A stretch of DNA of 64,000 nucleotides, taken from assembly GCF_042434745.1 (NCBI RefSeq), contig NZ_JBHLSS010000003.1; one strand, given 5' to 3'. Positions within the stretch are counted from its first letter, which is position 1; every line of letters begins with the position of its first letter. The DNA is from Azotobacter paspali. GTDB taxonomy: Bacteria > Pseudomonadota > Gammaproteobacteria > Pseudomonadales > Pseudomonadaceae. The notes under the pieces were generated by a model. It was not told the DNA's origin and ran no database searches. It saw only the letters and a program-made list of their open reading frames with translations. A program made the position numbers and the translations under genes. This document shows positions 1 to 8,765 of the stretch, in pieces.

Positions 1-208
1 GGTCAGCCTCAGCGGCCTGGCGCTGCTGGCCGGGCGGGACAGTGGGGCCATGGTGCTGCTGCTGGCGCTGCACCTGGGCGCGGTCATGGCGTTTTTCCTG
101 ACCATGCCGTACGGCAAGTTCGCCCATGGAATCTTCCGCAGCGTTGCCTTGCTGAAGTTCGCCATCGAGAAGCGCCAGCCCGACCGGTTGCGGATGGGCG
201 GCGAGTGA
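1..208 (+). CDS. tcuB: TcuB-like tricarballylate utilisation protein, 3' end only
   Basis: Open at the left edge; the reading frame starts at base 2 and stops with TGA at 206-208. The 68 visible residues hold one hydrophobic helix (about residues 17-38), then a basic tail containing FLTMPYGKFAHG. That helix plus PYGKFxHG pattern is what I recall at the C-terminus of TcuB, the membrane iron-sulfur/heme protein that reoxidises the flavoprotein TcuA during tricarballylate to cis-aconitate oxidation. The neighbouring citrate-type transporter and PrpF-type isomerase genes fit such a role. The assignment rests on a short C-terminal fragment, so another membrane-bound ferredoxin-like protein of that family cannot be excluded. 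Confidence 0.6.
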   Translation, partial: VSLSGLALLAGRDSGAMVLLLALHLGAVMAFFLTMPYGKFAHGIFRSVALLKFAIEKRQPDRLRMGGE

Positions 209-239
209 GGGTGGCAGGCCAGGGGATACGGGAATGGCG

Positions 240-1130
240 TCATTGCGGCCACTGCTGCAGCAAGATGGAGACGAACTTGTCCGCCGCCGGCGACAGCGAG
301 GCGCCGCGGCGGCGAATCAGGCCCAGGCTGCGGTTCACCACCGGCTCGATCAGCGGGACGCTGACCAAGGTCGGGTGATCCGCGGTGGGCATGGCCAAGC
401 TGGGGACGGCGGAAACACCCAATCCAGCCTCGACCATGCCGAGCGAGGTCGACAGGTGCTGGACCTCGTAAAACCACTTGGGCCGCCAGCTCAAGCCGGC
501 CAGGGCATGGTCGAGCAGCATGCGGTTGCCGCTCAGGCGGCCCACGCCGATCAGGCGGTAATCGGCCAGCTCGGACCAGCGCACCGCCTCGCGGGTCGCC
601 AATGGATGATCGCGGCGGCAGGCCAGGACGAAGGGCTCATTGACCAGGGAGAGGAATTCGATGTCGGGATGCTGCCCGCTCATCATGTTGATGCCGAAGT
701 CGGCCTCGCCGCGCAGGACGGCTTCGAGCCCCTCGTTGGCGCTGAGGTCGAGCAGGCGGATGCGGATCTTCGGGTACTGCTCGTTGTAGAGGCGGATGAC
801 CGAGGGCAGGAAGTAGAACGCCGCAGTGGGAATGCAGGCCAGGGTGACCTGGCCGGTCTGGCGCTCGGCGAGTTCGCGGATGCTCATGATCGAGTCCTCG
901 AGATCGTCCAGCACGCGCCTCGCCTTGGGTAGGAAGTCGCGTCCCACGCTGGTCAGGCTGACCCGCCGGGTGGTGCGATCGAGCAGCGGAGTACCCAGCC
1001 CCTGCTCGAGTTTCTTGATCCGTCGCGTCAGTGCTGGCTGAGACAGATGAAGGGTTTCGGCGGCTTCGTGAAAACTGCCTAATTCGGCGATTTTCACGAA
1101 AGATTTAATGTCTTGGAGATCGTATTCCAT
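240..1130 (-). CDS. LysR-type transcriptional regulator of the carboxylate cluster
   Basis: A 296-residue LysR protein when started at the ATG at 1128-1130 (MEYDLQDIKSF), the usual LysR length; an in-frame extension to 1229 is possible but lacks LysR similarity. The N-terminal winged helix-turn-helix shows ELGSFHEAAETLHLSQPALTR, followed by a substrate-binding effector domain (about residues 90-290). It is transcribed divergently from the PrpF-type isomerase gene at 1299 and sits next to the tcuB-like gene, the arrangement expected of a local activator responding to a tricarboxylate or its metabolite. The effector is inferred from context only. The 168-bp intergenic region contains AT-rich sequence suited to a shared promoter. 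Confidence 0.85.
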   Translation of the reverse strand: MEYDLQDIKSFVKIAELGSFHEAAETLHLSQPALTRRIKKLEQGLGTPLLDRTTRRVSLTSVGRDFLPKARRVLDDLEDSIMSIRELAERQTGQVTLACIPTAAFYFLPSVIRLYNEQYPKIRIRLLDLSANEGLEAVLRGEADFGINMMSGQHPDIEFLSLVNEPFVLACRRDHPLATREAVRWSELADYRLIGVGRLSGNRMLLDHALAGLSWRPKWFYEVQHLSTSLGMVEAGLGVSAVPSLAMPTADHPTLVSVPLIEPVVNRSLGLIRRRGASLSPAADKFVSILLQQWPQ

Positions 1131-1298
1131 TGTTTTTCGGTACTCCTGCGGTGCTGGTGCCGTTGTGGCCTGCTGCCAGTTTAGATAACTAAATCGGAAT
1201 AATAACTCTGATATTTGCATTGGAAACATTTTTGTTTTCGTGTGAATCTCCTGCCAAAAGCATCAATGACTGAGATTGATAAACAGGAGTTAGTAATT

Positions 1299-2381
1299 AT
1301 GCAGCGTATCCCTTGCGTGCTGATGCGTGGCGGCACTTCCAAAGGTCCGGTGTTTCTGGCCAGCGATCTGCCCAGCTCGACCCAGGAGCGCGACGAGCTG
1401 CTGCTGGCGATCATGGGTTCCGGCCATGAGCTGGAAATCGACGGCATCGGCGGCGGCAGTCCGCAGACCAGCAAGGTCGCCATCGTCAGCCCCTCCGCGC
1501 ATCCCGACGCCGACGTGGATTACCTGTTCGTCCAGGTGATGGTGTCCCAGCGCCGCGTGGATACCGCGCCCAACTGCGGCAACATGCTCTGCGCGGTCGG
1601 CCCTTTCGCCATCGAGCAGGGTCTCGTCCCAGTCAGTGGCGCGGTGACTCGGGTGCGCATTCGCAACCTGAACACCAATACCTTCGTCGATTCGGAAGTG
1701 CAGACGCCTGACGGCAAGGTCCGCTACGAAGGTGACACCGCCATCGACGGCGTGCCCGGCACCGCGGCGCCGATCAAGCTGACCTTCCTCGACGCTGCGG
1801 GCAGCAAGACCGGCAAGCTGTTCCCTACCGGGCAGGTGCTCGACTGGTTCGACGACATCCCGGTGACCTGCATCGACATGGCCATGCCCATGCTGATCGT
1901 CGAGGCCTGCCGGCTGGGCAAGCGCGGCGACGAAAGCCCCGCCGAACTGGATGCCGACCAGGATTTCCTGCGCCGTCTGGAGGCCCTGCGCTTGCGTGCC
2001 GGCATGGCCATGGGGCTGGGCGATGTGAGCGACAAGGTGATTCCCAAGCCGGTGCTGGTTTCGACGCCCAGGGCCGGTGGTACCCTGCAGGTCCGCTATT
2101 TCATGCCGAGCAATTGCCACCGCTCGCTAGCCATCACCGGCTCGATCGGGTTGGCGACTGCCTGTGTCAGCGAGGGCAGCGTGATCTCCCGGATGTTCGG
2201 CGAGCGTTTGCCGCGTGATCTGGAGCAGGTGCGCCTGGAACACCCGAGTGGTGCCATCGAGGTCGCGCTGGCGCGTACCGGCGCCGATGGCAAGACCATC
2301 CGCGCCGCGGTGATCCGTACCGCGCGCCGGCTGTTCTCCGGCGAAGTCTATGTGCCCGCTGCGCAGCGCCTTGCCAGTTGA
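1299..2381 (+). CDS. PrpF/GalD-family isomerase (4-oxalomesaconate tautomerase-like)
   Basis: A 360-residue protein started at ATG 1299 (MQRIPCVLMRGGTSKG), preceded by AGGAG at about 1285; an upstream in-frame extension to 1215 runs into the divergent promoter and is unlikely. The N-terminal RGGTSKG segment, a conserved Cys in APNCGNML (about residue 88) and a second in MPSNCHRS are typical of the PrpF family of cofactor-independent proton-transfer isomerases (diaminopimelate epimerase fold). Relatives include GalD, which tautomerises 4-oxalomesaconate in gallate degradation, and PrpF, which isomerises methylaconitate. The tricarballylate/citrate-type neighbours favour an aconitate- or related tricarboxylate isomerisation role; the exact substrate cannot be read from sequence. 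Confidence 0.85.
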   Translation: MQRIPCVLMRGGTSKGPVFLASDLPSSTQERDELLLAIMGSGHELEIDGIGGGSPQTSKVAIVSPSAHPDADVDYLFVQVMVSQRRVDTAPNCGNMLCAVGPFAIEQGLVPVSGAVTRVRIRNLNTNTFVDSEVQTPDGKVRYEGDTAIDGVPGTAAPIKLTFLDAAGSKTGKLFPTGQVLDWFDDIPVTCIDMAMPMLIVEACRLGKRGDESPAELDADQDFLRRLEALRLRAGMAMGLGDVSDKVIPKPVLVSTPRAGGTLQVRYFMPSNCHRSLAITGSIGLATACVSEGSVISRMFGERLPRDLEQVRLEHPSGAIEVALARTGADGKTIRAAVIRTARRLFSGEVYVPAAQRLAS

Positions 2382-2452
2382 CGAGACCGCTTTAAACCAC
2401 GCAGGTGGTCAGCCTGCACATCAAAAACAACTCTAACAATCGGTGATGCATC

Positions 2453-3763
2453 ATGAAGTTGGTTAAATCGCTGTACTTCCAGATCATCTGTGCCGTCATC
2501 CTCGGCGTGCTGGTTGGATACCTCTGGGGCGAACAGGCCGCCGCGCTGAAGCCCCTGGGCGATGCCTTCATCAAGTTGGTCAAGATGATGATCGCCCCGG
2601 TGGTGTTCTGCACCATCGTCACCGGCATCGCCGGCATGAGCGACAAGCAGTCGCTGGGCCGGCTGATGAGCAAGACGTTGCTGCTGTTCCTCGGCCTGAC
2701 GGTCGTCAGCCTGGTCATCGGTCTGGCCGCAGTCCACCTGTTCCAGCCTGGTGCCGGCATGAACATCGACCCGAGCCAACTGAGCACCGACGGGCTGGGC
2801 AAGTACGCCGAGTCCGCGGCCAAGCTCGGTGTCGTCGAGTTCTTCATGCACATCATCCCGGAGACCTTCGTCGGCGCCTTCAATAAAGGCGAAGTGCTGC
2901 CGGTGCTGTTTATCGCGGTGCTGTCGGGCTTCGCGCTTTCCGCGCTGGGCGAGCATGGAAAGCCGGTGCTGAACGTGCTCGAAAGCGCTTCGCACATGGT
3001 CTTCAAGATTTTCTCTTACCTGATGCGTTTCGCCCCGGTGGGCGCCTTCGGCGCACTGGCCTTCACCGTCGGCCATTACGGCATCGGCTCGCTGGGCTCG
3101 CTGGCCAAGCTGATCCTGACCCTGTACATCGCCTGCGCCTTCTTCGTCCTCGTTGTGCTGGGGGGGCTTTGCCGATGGAACGGCTTCAGCCTGTGGAAGT
3201 TGCTGCGCTACTTCCGCGAGGAGTTCTTGGTGGTGCTGGGCACCTCGTCCACCGAGCCGGTATTGCCGCGCATGCTGGAGAAGTTGCAGGCACTGGGCTG
3301 CCGCAAGAGCCTGGTGGGGCTGGTGCTGCCCACTGGCTACTCCTTCAACCTGGACGGCACTGCCATCTACCTGTCGCTGGCCGCCGTCTTCATCGCTCAG
3401 GCCTGCAACATCGAGCTGTCGATGACCCAGACCCTGACCATGCTGGCGGTGATGCTGCTGTCTTCCAAGGGGGCGGCGGGCGTCACCGGCAGCGGCTTCG
3501 TCGCCTTGGCCTCGACCCTGACCGTGATCCACGACATCCCGCTGGCCGGTCTGGCGCTCCTGATCGGCGTCGACCGCTTCATGTCTGAGGCTCGCGCCCT
3601 CACCAGCCTGGCCAGCAACGCGGTGGCGACCGTGCTGATTGCGCTGTCGGAAAACGCCTGCGACCGCACGCTCCTGTTGCGGACTTTGAACAGCGAGGCG
3701 CCGGTCGCTAAGGCGTCCGACGAAAACTGGCAGCCCGCCGCTCGGGAAGCCGAGCGTACCTGA
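2453..3763 (+). CDS. DctA/GltP-type dicarboxylate:cation symporter
   Basis: 436 residues, the normal length for the DAACS (SLC1-like) family. The first helix contains FQIICAVILGVLVGYLWG; the conserved C-terminal transport core is visible with the serine-rich re-entrant loop LGTSSTEPVLPRM (about residue 265), GYSFNLDGTAIY, and SSKGAAGVTGSGF. These segments bind substrate carboxylates and coupling cations in DctA and GltP. It lies 71 bp after the isomerase gene and is likely cotranscribed. It would import a C4-dicarboxylate or related acid across the inner membrane. Substrate unknown; a true DctA role in C4 uptake is possible, but the local pathway context suggests a more specialised acid. Confidence 0.9.
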   Translation: MKLVKSLYFQIICAVILGVLVGYLWGEQAAALKPLGDAFIKLVKMMIAPVVFCTIVTGIAGMSDKQSLGRLMSKTLLLFLGLTVVSLVIGLAAVHLFQPGAGMNIDPSQLSTDGLGKYAESAAKLGVVEFFMHIIPETFVGAFNKGEVLPVLFIAVLSGFALSALGEHGKPVLNVLESASHMVFKIFSYLMRFAPVGAFGALAFTVGHYGIGSLGSLAKLILTLYIACAFFVLVVLGGLCRWNGFSLWKLLRYFREEFLVVLGTSSTEPVLPRMLEKLQALGCRKSLVGLVLPTGYSFNLDGTAIYLSLAAVFIAQACNIELSMTQTLTMLAVMLLSSKGAAGVTGSGFVALASTLTVIHDIPLAGLALLIGVDRFMSEARALTSLASNAVATVLIALSENACDRTLLLRTLNSEAPVAKASDENWQPAAREAERT

Positions 3764-3799
3764 GGCCTCGCCGGCCTTTTCCCTGAACCATTCCCGACC

Positions 3800-3832
3800 G
3801 CCGGACGGCACACGATAGATGTGCCGCCCGGC
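3800..3832 (+). other. GC-rich stem-loop in the dctA-like/citMHS gap
   Basis: A 13-bp stem with one mismatch (GCCGGACGGCACA pairing with TGTGCCGCCCGGC) and a 7-nt loop lies between the two transporter genes. No T-run follows, so it is more likely an mRNA-stabilising or attenuating hairpin, or a REP-like unit, than an intrinsic terminator. Confidence 0.5.
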
Positions 3833-3911
3833 GGGTAGGGGAAGCTCTGCCTGCGCATTGGGCAAACCTTGCCCGACACGATTTGATCAATAACTACAAG
3901 AGAGTCTGTTT

Positions 3912-5216
3912 ATGCTCGCCCTGCTCGGTCTCGCGATGGTGATCGTCTTCACCGTCCTGATCATGACCAAACGTTTGTCCCCCATCGTTGCCCTGACCGT
4001 GGTGCCCATCGTCTTCGCCCTGATCGGCGGTTTCGGCGGCGGCCTCGGCAAGATGATGCTGGACGGCCTCAAGATGGTGGCGCCCTCGGCCGCCCTGTTG
4101 CTGTTCGCCATCCTATTCTTCGGCATCCTCATCGATGCCGGGCTGTTCGACCCGCTGATCCGCCGCATCCTCAAGGTGGTCAACGGCGATCCGGTGAAGA
4201 TCGCCATGGGCACAGCGCTGCTCTCGCTGCTGGTCGCCCTGGATGGCGACGGCACCACCACTTATATGATCACCTGCGCCGCCATGCTGCCGCTGTACAA
4301 GCGTATCGGCATGAACCCGATGGTTCTGGCGATCCTCGCCATGCTGTCTTTGAGCATCATGAGCGGCATGTCGCCCTGGGGCGGTCCGACCACCCGGGCC
4401 ATCGCCGTGCTCGGCCTGGATGCCGGCGAGTTCTTCGTGCCGCTGCTGCCAACCGTCATCGGCGGGGCCGCCTGGGTGGTGTTCACCGCCTGGATGCTTG
4501 GCCGCGGCGAACGCAAGCGGGTCGGCAGCGTCGTCCTGCAGTCCGGCGGCAGCAACTGCTACATCGAAGAGATTCTCGGCGACAGCACCCACAAGCGGCC
4601 CCGCCTGGCCTGGTTGAACCTGCTGCTGGTGGCTGCGGTGATGGTGGCTCTGGTGATGGGCGTGATGCACTCGGCTGTGCTGTTCCTGATCGGTTTCGTG
4701 GTCGCGCTGATAATCAACTATCCCCATCTGGAACAGCAGAAGGAACGGGTCCTCGCCCATGCCGGCAACGCCATGACCGTGGTGCTGCTGGTGTTCTCCG
4801 CCGGGGTGTTCGCCGGCATCTTCTCTGGCACCAAGATGGTCGATGCCCTGGCCCAAGGGCTGGTGGACATGATTCCAGCGGAGTGGGGGAAGCTGTTCCC
4901 GCTGGTGGTGGCGATCACCAGCATGCCGCTGACCTTCGTGCTCTCCAACGACGCCTACTACTTCGGCGTGGTGCCGATCCTCTCCAATGCCGCGGCGGCC
5001 TATGGCATCGACTCGCTGGAGATCGCCCGCGCTTCGGTGCTCGGCCAGCCGGTGCACCTGATGAGCCCGCTGGTGGCCTCGACCCTGCTACTGGTGGGCA
5101 TGGTCGACCGCGACATCGGCGAGTTCCAGAAAGCCGCCTTCAAGTGGGCAGTGCTCACCTCGCTGGTGATCACCGCCCTGGCCCTGCTCACCGGAGCCAT
5201 AACCTTCATCGCCTGA
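3912..5216 (+). CDS. CitMHS-family citrate/tricarboxylate transporter
   Basis: 434 residues, strongly hydrophobic throughout with about 12 predicted helices. The N-terminal segment with RLSPIVALTVVPIVFAL, the motif ALDGDGTTTYMIT (about residue 115) and MSPWGGPTTRA (about residue 155) are characteristic of CitM/CitH transporters, which take up citrate complexed to divalent metal ions in symport with protons. It follows the DctA-type symporter gene by 148 bp and precedes the terC-like gene by 54 bp. With the OprD-type porin downstream it gives a complete outer- and inner-membrane route for a tricarboxylate. Which metal-citrate or aconitate complex it carries cannot be told. Confidence 0.9.
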   Translation: MLALLGLAMVIVFTVLIMTKRLSPIVALTVVPIVFALIGGFGGGLGKMMLDGLKMVAPSAALLLFAILFFGILIDAGLFDPLIRRILKVVNGDPVKIAMGTALLSLLVALDGDGTTTYMITCAAMLPLYKRIGMNPMVLAILAMLSLSIMSGMSPWGGPTTRAIAVLGLDAGEFFVPLLPTVIGGAAWVVFTAWMLGRGERKRVGSVVLQSGGSNCYIEEILGDSTHKRPRLAWLNLLLVAAVMVALVMGVMHSAVLFLIGFVVALIINYPHLEQQKERVLAHAGNAMTVVLLVFSAGVFAGIFSGTKMVDALAQGLVDMIPAEWGKLFPLVVAITSMPLTFVLSNDAYYFGVVPILSNAAAAYGIDSLEIARASVLGQPVHLMSPLVASTLLLVGMVDRDIGEFQKAAFKWAVLTSLVITALALLTGAITFIA

Positions 5217-5221
5217 CCCTA

Positions 5222-5245
5222 AGCGGCCGGATGCCCCCGGCCGCT
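5222..5245 (+). other. Perfect 9-bp stem-loop after citMHS
   Basis: AGCGGCCGG and CCGGCCGCT flank a 6-nt loop directly after the citMHS stop codon. It lacks a following T-run; it ends 25 bp before the terC-like start codon, so it may act as an intercistronic hairpin and not as a full terminator. Confidence 0.5.
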
Positions 5246-5270
5246 CAACTTGCAACGCAAGGACTCCCTT

Positions 5271-6017
5271 ATGGACTGGCTGATCAACCCGGAGATCTGG
5301 GTTGCCTTCTTCACCTTAACCGCGCTGGAAATCGTGCTCGGCATCGACAACATCATCATGATCTCGATCCTCGTCGGTCGCATGCCGAAAGACATGCAGC
5401 CGCGCACCCGCCTGTTCGGCCTGGCGCTGGCGATGGTCACGCGGATTCTCCTGCTGCTGTCGATCTCCTGGGTGATGGGTCTGACCGTCGACCTCTTCCA
5501 CGTCTTCGGCCAGGGCATCTCCGGGCGCGATTTGATCCTGTTCTTCGGCGGCCTGTTCCTGCTGTGGAAGAGCAGCACCGAGATTTACCATGGCCTGGAA
5601 GGCGAGGACGAGACCAACGAAGCGCCCAAGAGCAGCGGCCAGTTCATCGCTACCATCGTGCAGATCGCGATCATCGACATCGTGTTCTCCCTGGACTCGG
5701 TGATCACCGCGGTCGGCATGGTCTCCCACGTACCGGTGATGATCGCCGCGATCGTCGCCGCCGTGCTGGTGATGATGGCCGCCTCCGGCACCATCAGCAC
5801 CTTCATCGACCGCCACCCGAGCCTCAAGCTGCTGGCCCTGTCGTTCCTCATCGTGGTCGGCACCGTGCTGATCGCCGAGAGCTTCGAGGTGCACGTGCCC
5901 AAGGGCTACGTCTACTTCGCCATGGCCTTCTCGCTGGCGGTGGAGGCGCTGAACATCCGCATGCGCCGCGCCCGCAAGGAGCCGGTGCACCTGAGTCGGG
6001 ACATCCCCGGCCAGTAG
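5271..6017 (+). CDS. TerC-family integral membrane protein
   Basis: 248 residues from ATG 5271 (MDWLINPEIW), preceded by AAGGA; a TTG-started extension to 5250 would overlap the stem-loop and is less likely. TerC hallmarks are present: ALEIVLGIDNIIMISIL in the first helix and the second half-repeat IAIIDIVFSLDSVITAVGM, each carrying an acidic residue within a membrane segment. TerC proteins are linked to tellurium resistance and metal (Mn2+/Ca2+) handling, and some serve exoprotein metalation. Its placement between a metal-citrate transporter and an outer-membrane porin is suggestive of metal disposal after metal-citrate uptake, but that is inference. Confidence 0.88.
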   Translation: MDWLINPEIWVAFFTLTALEIVLGIDNIIMISILVGRMPKDMQPRTRLFGLALAMVTRILLLLSISWVMGLTVDLFHVFGQGISGRDLILFFGGLFLLWKSSTEIYHGLEGEDETNEAPKSSGQFIATIVQIAIIDIVFSLDSVITAVGMVSHVPVMIAAIVAAVLVMMAASGTISTFIDRHPSLKLLALSFLIVVGTVLIAESFEVHVPKGYVYFAMAFSLAVEALNIRMRRARKEPVHLSRDIPGQ

Positions 6018-6117
6018 GCCGGCCTCCCGGCCCCATCGTTGCCTGACCCAGCCGTGCGCCCGACAGTCGGAGCGCACGGCAACCCGTACCTACCGCACAA
6101 GAATAATAGGTAGTCCC

Positions 6118-7461
6118 ATGCACAAGCGTTTCACCTACGGCCTGACCCTGTCCTGTCTGAGTCTGTTGCCTGCCGGCTATGCCAGCTCGCAAGGTTTCTT
6201 CGAGGACAGCAAGGCTTCGCTCAATCTGCGCAACTTCTATATCAACCAGGACGTCCGCAACGAGGACCGTGGCCGGGTGGAGGAGTGGGGCCAGGCCTTC
6301 GTCCTCGACTACAAGTCCGGCTTCACCGAGGGGCCGGTCGGCTTCGGCCTTGATCTGCTGGGCCAGTACGCGCTCCGCCTGGACGCCGGCGGCGATGCGG
6401 ACAAGCCGATCGGCGAGGTCGACCGCCGCCCGGGTTCGGTCTTCCCGCTGGAAAGCAACGGCAAGGCGAGGCGCGACTTCGGCCGGCTCGGGGTGACCGC
6501 CAAGCTGCGCTTCTCCAAGACCGTGGCGCAGGTCGGCACTCTGCTGCCCAAGCTGCCGGTGGTGAGTTACAGCGACGGGCGCCTGTTGCCGCAGACCTTC
6601 GAGGGCGCGCAGGTCACCTCCAACGAGATCAAGGATCTGACCCTGATCGCCGGCAAGCTGGAGCACTCCACGGACCGCAACTCCAGCAACAGTGACAGCC
6701 TGTCCATCGCCGGAGCCAACAGCGGCGGCAAGGCCCAATTCAGCAACGAGTTTTACTACGGTGGCGCTGACTACAAAGTCAACAAGGACCTGTTATTACA
6801 GTACTATTACGGCAATCTGCGCGACTTCTACAAGCAGCACTTTCTCGGCTTGGTGCACACTTGGCAACTGCCGGTCGGCGCACTGAAGACAGACCTGCGC
6901 TACTTCGATAGTGATTCCGACGGCGAAAATTCCAGTGCTTCTGGACGGGCCGAGGGCTACGTCAGCAGTGGCTACTGGGGCGCCGGCTCGTCGAGCAAGG
7001 GGGAGGTCGATAACAGTCTGTGGAGCGCCCTGTTCACGTACAGCCTGAACGGCCATGCGCTGAGCGCTGGTTACCAGAAGATTACCGGTAACAGTGATTT
7101 TCCCCATATCAACCAGGGCAATGGGCGCGTGCCGTATCTAATCACCAATGCGCAGATGGGCAAGTTTACCAATGCAGGGGAGAACACCTGGGTGGCCGGC
7201 TACGCCTACGACTTCACCAAGGCCGGCATTCCAGGGTTAAAAGCCAGCCTGACCTACTACAGCGGCGACGACATCGATGCCGCCGGCAGCGACCGCCGCG
7301 AGTGGGAGCGCGACTTCCGGGTCGACTACACGGTGCAGTCGGGCTTGTTCAAGGGCGTCGGTCTGACCTGGCGCAACGCCATGTGGCGCGGTAACGATGA
7401 GGGCCAGCGGGATCAGGACGAGAACCGTCTGATCGTCAACTACAGCCTTCCTTTACTTTGA
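6118..7461 (+). CDS. OprD-family outer membrane porin
   Basis: 447 residues. A signal peptide is visible (MHKRFTYGLTLSCLSLLPAGYAS, cleavage about residue 23) followed by FFEDSKASLNLRNFYINQDVRN, the characteristic OprD N-terminal strand. Alternating aromatic beta-strands continue to the C-terminal strand NRLIVNYSLPLL. OprD/Opd porins are 18-strand substrate-selective channels; the Opd subgroup includes OpdH for tricarballylate/cis-aconitate, and the surrounding tcuB-like, citMHS and isomerase genes make a tricarboxylate porin the natural guess. Subfamily cannot be settled without a tree. It ends the cluster, with an intrinsic terminator 76 bp downstream. Confidence 0.93.
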   Translation: MHKRFTYGLTLSCLSLLPAGYASSQGFFEDSKASLNLRNFYINQDVRNEDRGRVEEWGQAFVLDYKSGFTEGPVGFGLDLLGQYALRLDAGGDADKPIGEVDRRPGSVFPLESNGKARRDFGRLGVTAKLRFSKTVAQVGTLLPKLPVVSYSDGRLLPQTFEGAQVTSNEIKDLTLIAGKLEHSTDRNSSNSDSLSIAGANSGGKAQFSNEFYYGGADYKVNKDLLLQYYYGNLRDFYKQHFLGLVHTWQLPVGALKTDLRYFDSDSDGENSSASGRAEGYVSSGYWGAGSSSKGEVDNSLWSALFTYSLNGHALSAGYQKITGNSDFPHINQGNGRVPYLITNAQMGKFTNAGENTWVAGYAYDFTKAGIPGLKASLTYYSGDDIDAAGSDRREWERDFRVDYTVQSGLFKGVGLTWRNAMWRGNDEGQRDQDENRLIVNYSLPLL

Positions 7462-7536
7462 GGGAAAGAAATAAGTAGCTGGATCAGTCACACCGAGGCT
7501 GCTCCGGTAATGCACACTTGGCTGATCTTCCGAGCG

Positions 7537-7577
7537 GCGGATCGCATCCTGCCGTTTGATGGAGCGATCCGCTTTTT
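7537..7577 (+). terminator. Intrinsic terminator after the porin gene
   Basis: Perfect 9-bp GC-rich stem (GCGGATCGC / GCGATCCGC) with an 18-nt loop, followed directly by TTTTT. It closes the carboxylate cluster and makes translation starts of the next gene upstream of about 7580 unlikely. Confidence 0.8.
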
Positions 7578-7591
7578 CACAAGGCTGTTAT

Positions 7592-8665
7592 GTGACCATC
7601 AAATTCCCCTTCGTCCCGGCAGGCCTGCTTGCCCGCTGCAAACCTTGGATCCTCAGCCCCGTGGCCGGCGCCTTCGGTGGCGGTCTCGCTCAACTACTCG
7701 GCTGGCCGCTGCCCTGGATGATCGGCGCGCTGCTCGGCGTCGCGGCGCTGCGCTGCCTCGGCTGTCTGACTGTGGCCATGCCTCATGGCATCAAGGTTGG
7801 CCAGTGGATCATCGCCACCGGGATCGGCCTGCACTTCAACCAGGCGGTGCTGGAGCAGATCCTTGCTCACCTCGCCCTGGTGCTGGTCGGCACCCTGTTG
7901 ACCGTGCTCACCTGCGTCATTGGCATCGTTCTGCACCGGCGTCACGGAGAGGGCTTCGCCACCGCCTACTTTGCCAGTATGCCCGGCGGCGCCAGCGAGA
8001 TGGTCAACCTGGGCCGGCCGTATGGCGCCGAACTGCAGCACGTGGCTGCCAGCCACAGCTTGCGCATGATGCTGGTGCTGGTGGGTATCCCTGCCGTCTA
8101 CACTTGGCTGTTTGCCGGCGGCCAGGCGGCTACCGTCACCCACCCTGGCCCCGATGCCGGCTGGCTGGCTCTGCTGTTCGTCCTCGGCGGTCTGGTCGCG
8201 CTGGTTTTCCAGCGCTGGCGTTTCCCCAACGCCTGGCAACTCGGCGCCCTGCTGGTCAGCGGCCTGTTCAGCGTCGCCTTTAATCTGCACATTGGCCTGC
8301 CGGACGGCGCTGGCGAAGTGGGCCAGTGGCTACTGGGTAGCAGCCTGGGCTGCCACTTTGAGCGCTCGTTCTTCCGTCGAGCCCCTGCATTCATGCTGCG
8401 CACCCTGCTGGCGACGGTCACGGCAGTCCTGCTCGTGGTACCCATCGCCCTCCTGATGAGCTGGGTTTCGGCTTTGGACGCGCGGACGCTTGTACTTGGC
8501 ATGGTGCCCGGCGGCATCGCCGAGATGAGCCTTACCGCTGAAGCGCTGGGCTTGGTGGTGCCGCTGGTCACCGCGATGCAGGTGCTGCGCCTGCTGCTGG
8601 TACTGTTCCTAGCGAGGCCGGTTTTCCGCTTTTGGAGAGGACGCCTGAAGGAGGGAGCGCGCTAA
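7592..8665 (+). CDS. AbrB-family membrane protein (PF05145-type)
   Basis: About 357 residues if started at GTG 7592 (MTIKFPFVPAGLL), with AAGG 8 bp upstream; an ATG at 7556 lies inside the terminator stem and is rejected. The protein has about ten hydrophobic helices and two repeated halves, each with the family signature: GGLAQLLGWPLPWMIGALLG near the start, ASMPGGASEMVNLG at about residue 130 and GMVPGGIAEMSLTAEALG near residue 310. This is the family often labelled AbrB or ammonia monooxygenase; its biochemical role is unknown, though an inner-membrane transport role for organic acids has been suggested for relatives. It probably has its own promoter. Confidence 0.85.
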   Translation: MTIKFPFVPAGLLARCKPWILSPVAGAFGGGLAQLLGWPLPWMIGALLGVAALRCLGCLTVAMPHGIKVGQWIIATGIGLHFNQAVLEQILAHLALVLVGTLLTVLTCVIGIVLHRRHGEGFATAYFASMPGGASEMVNLGRPYGAELQHVAASHSLRMMLVLVGIPAVYTWLFAGGQAATVTHPGPDAGWLALLFVLGGLVALVFQRWRFPNAWQLGALLVSGLFSVAFNLHIGLPDGAGEVGQWLLGSSLGCHFERSFFRRAPAFMLRTLLATVTAVLLVVPIALLMSWVSALDARTLVLGMVPGGIAEMSLTAEALGLVVPLVTAMQVLRLLLVLFLARPVFRFWRGRLKEGAR

Positions 8666-8765
8666 CGCTAACTAAGTCGGCCAGCAGCGACTTCGGCAAA
8701 AACGGTATTGCGGGAATGTCGGCCTGAAGGTGTAACTCTGCATAGAGCACAGGCTGGCCAATCTG

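Noticed and set aside
2348..3865. Long minus-strand open frame opposite the dctA-like gene
   Set aside because: Composition is rich in Gln, Arg and His with no domain pattern; it is the usual antisense shadow of a high-GC membrane-protein gene that itself has clear family motifs.
4113..5057. Minus-strand frame opposite citMHS, and similar frames opposite terC and the efflux genes
   Set aside because: Histidine- and glutamine-rich shadow translation; no start signal or homology pattern.
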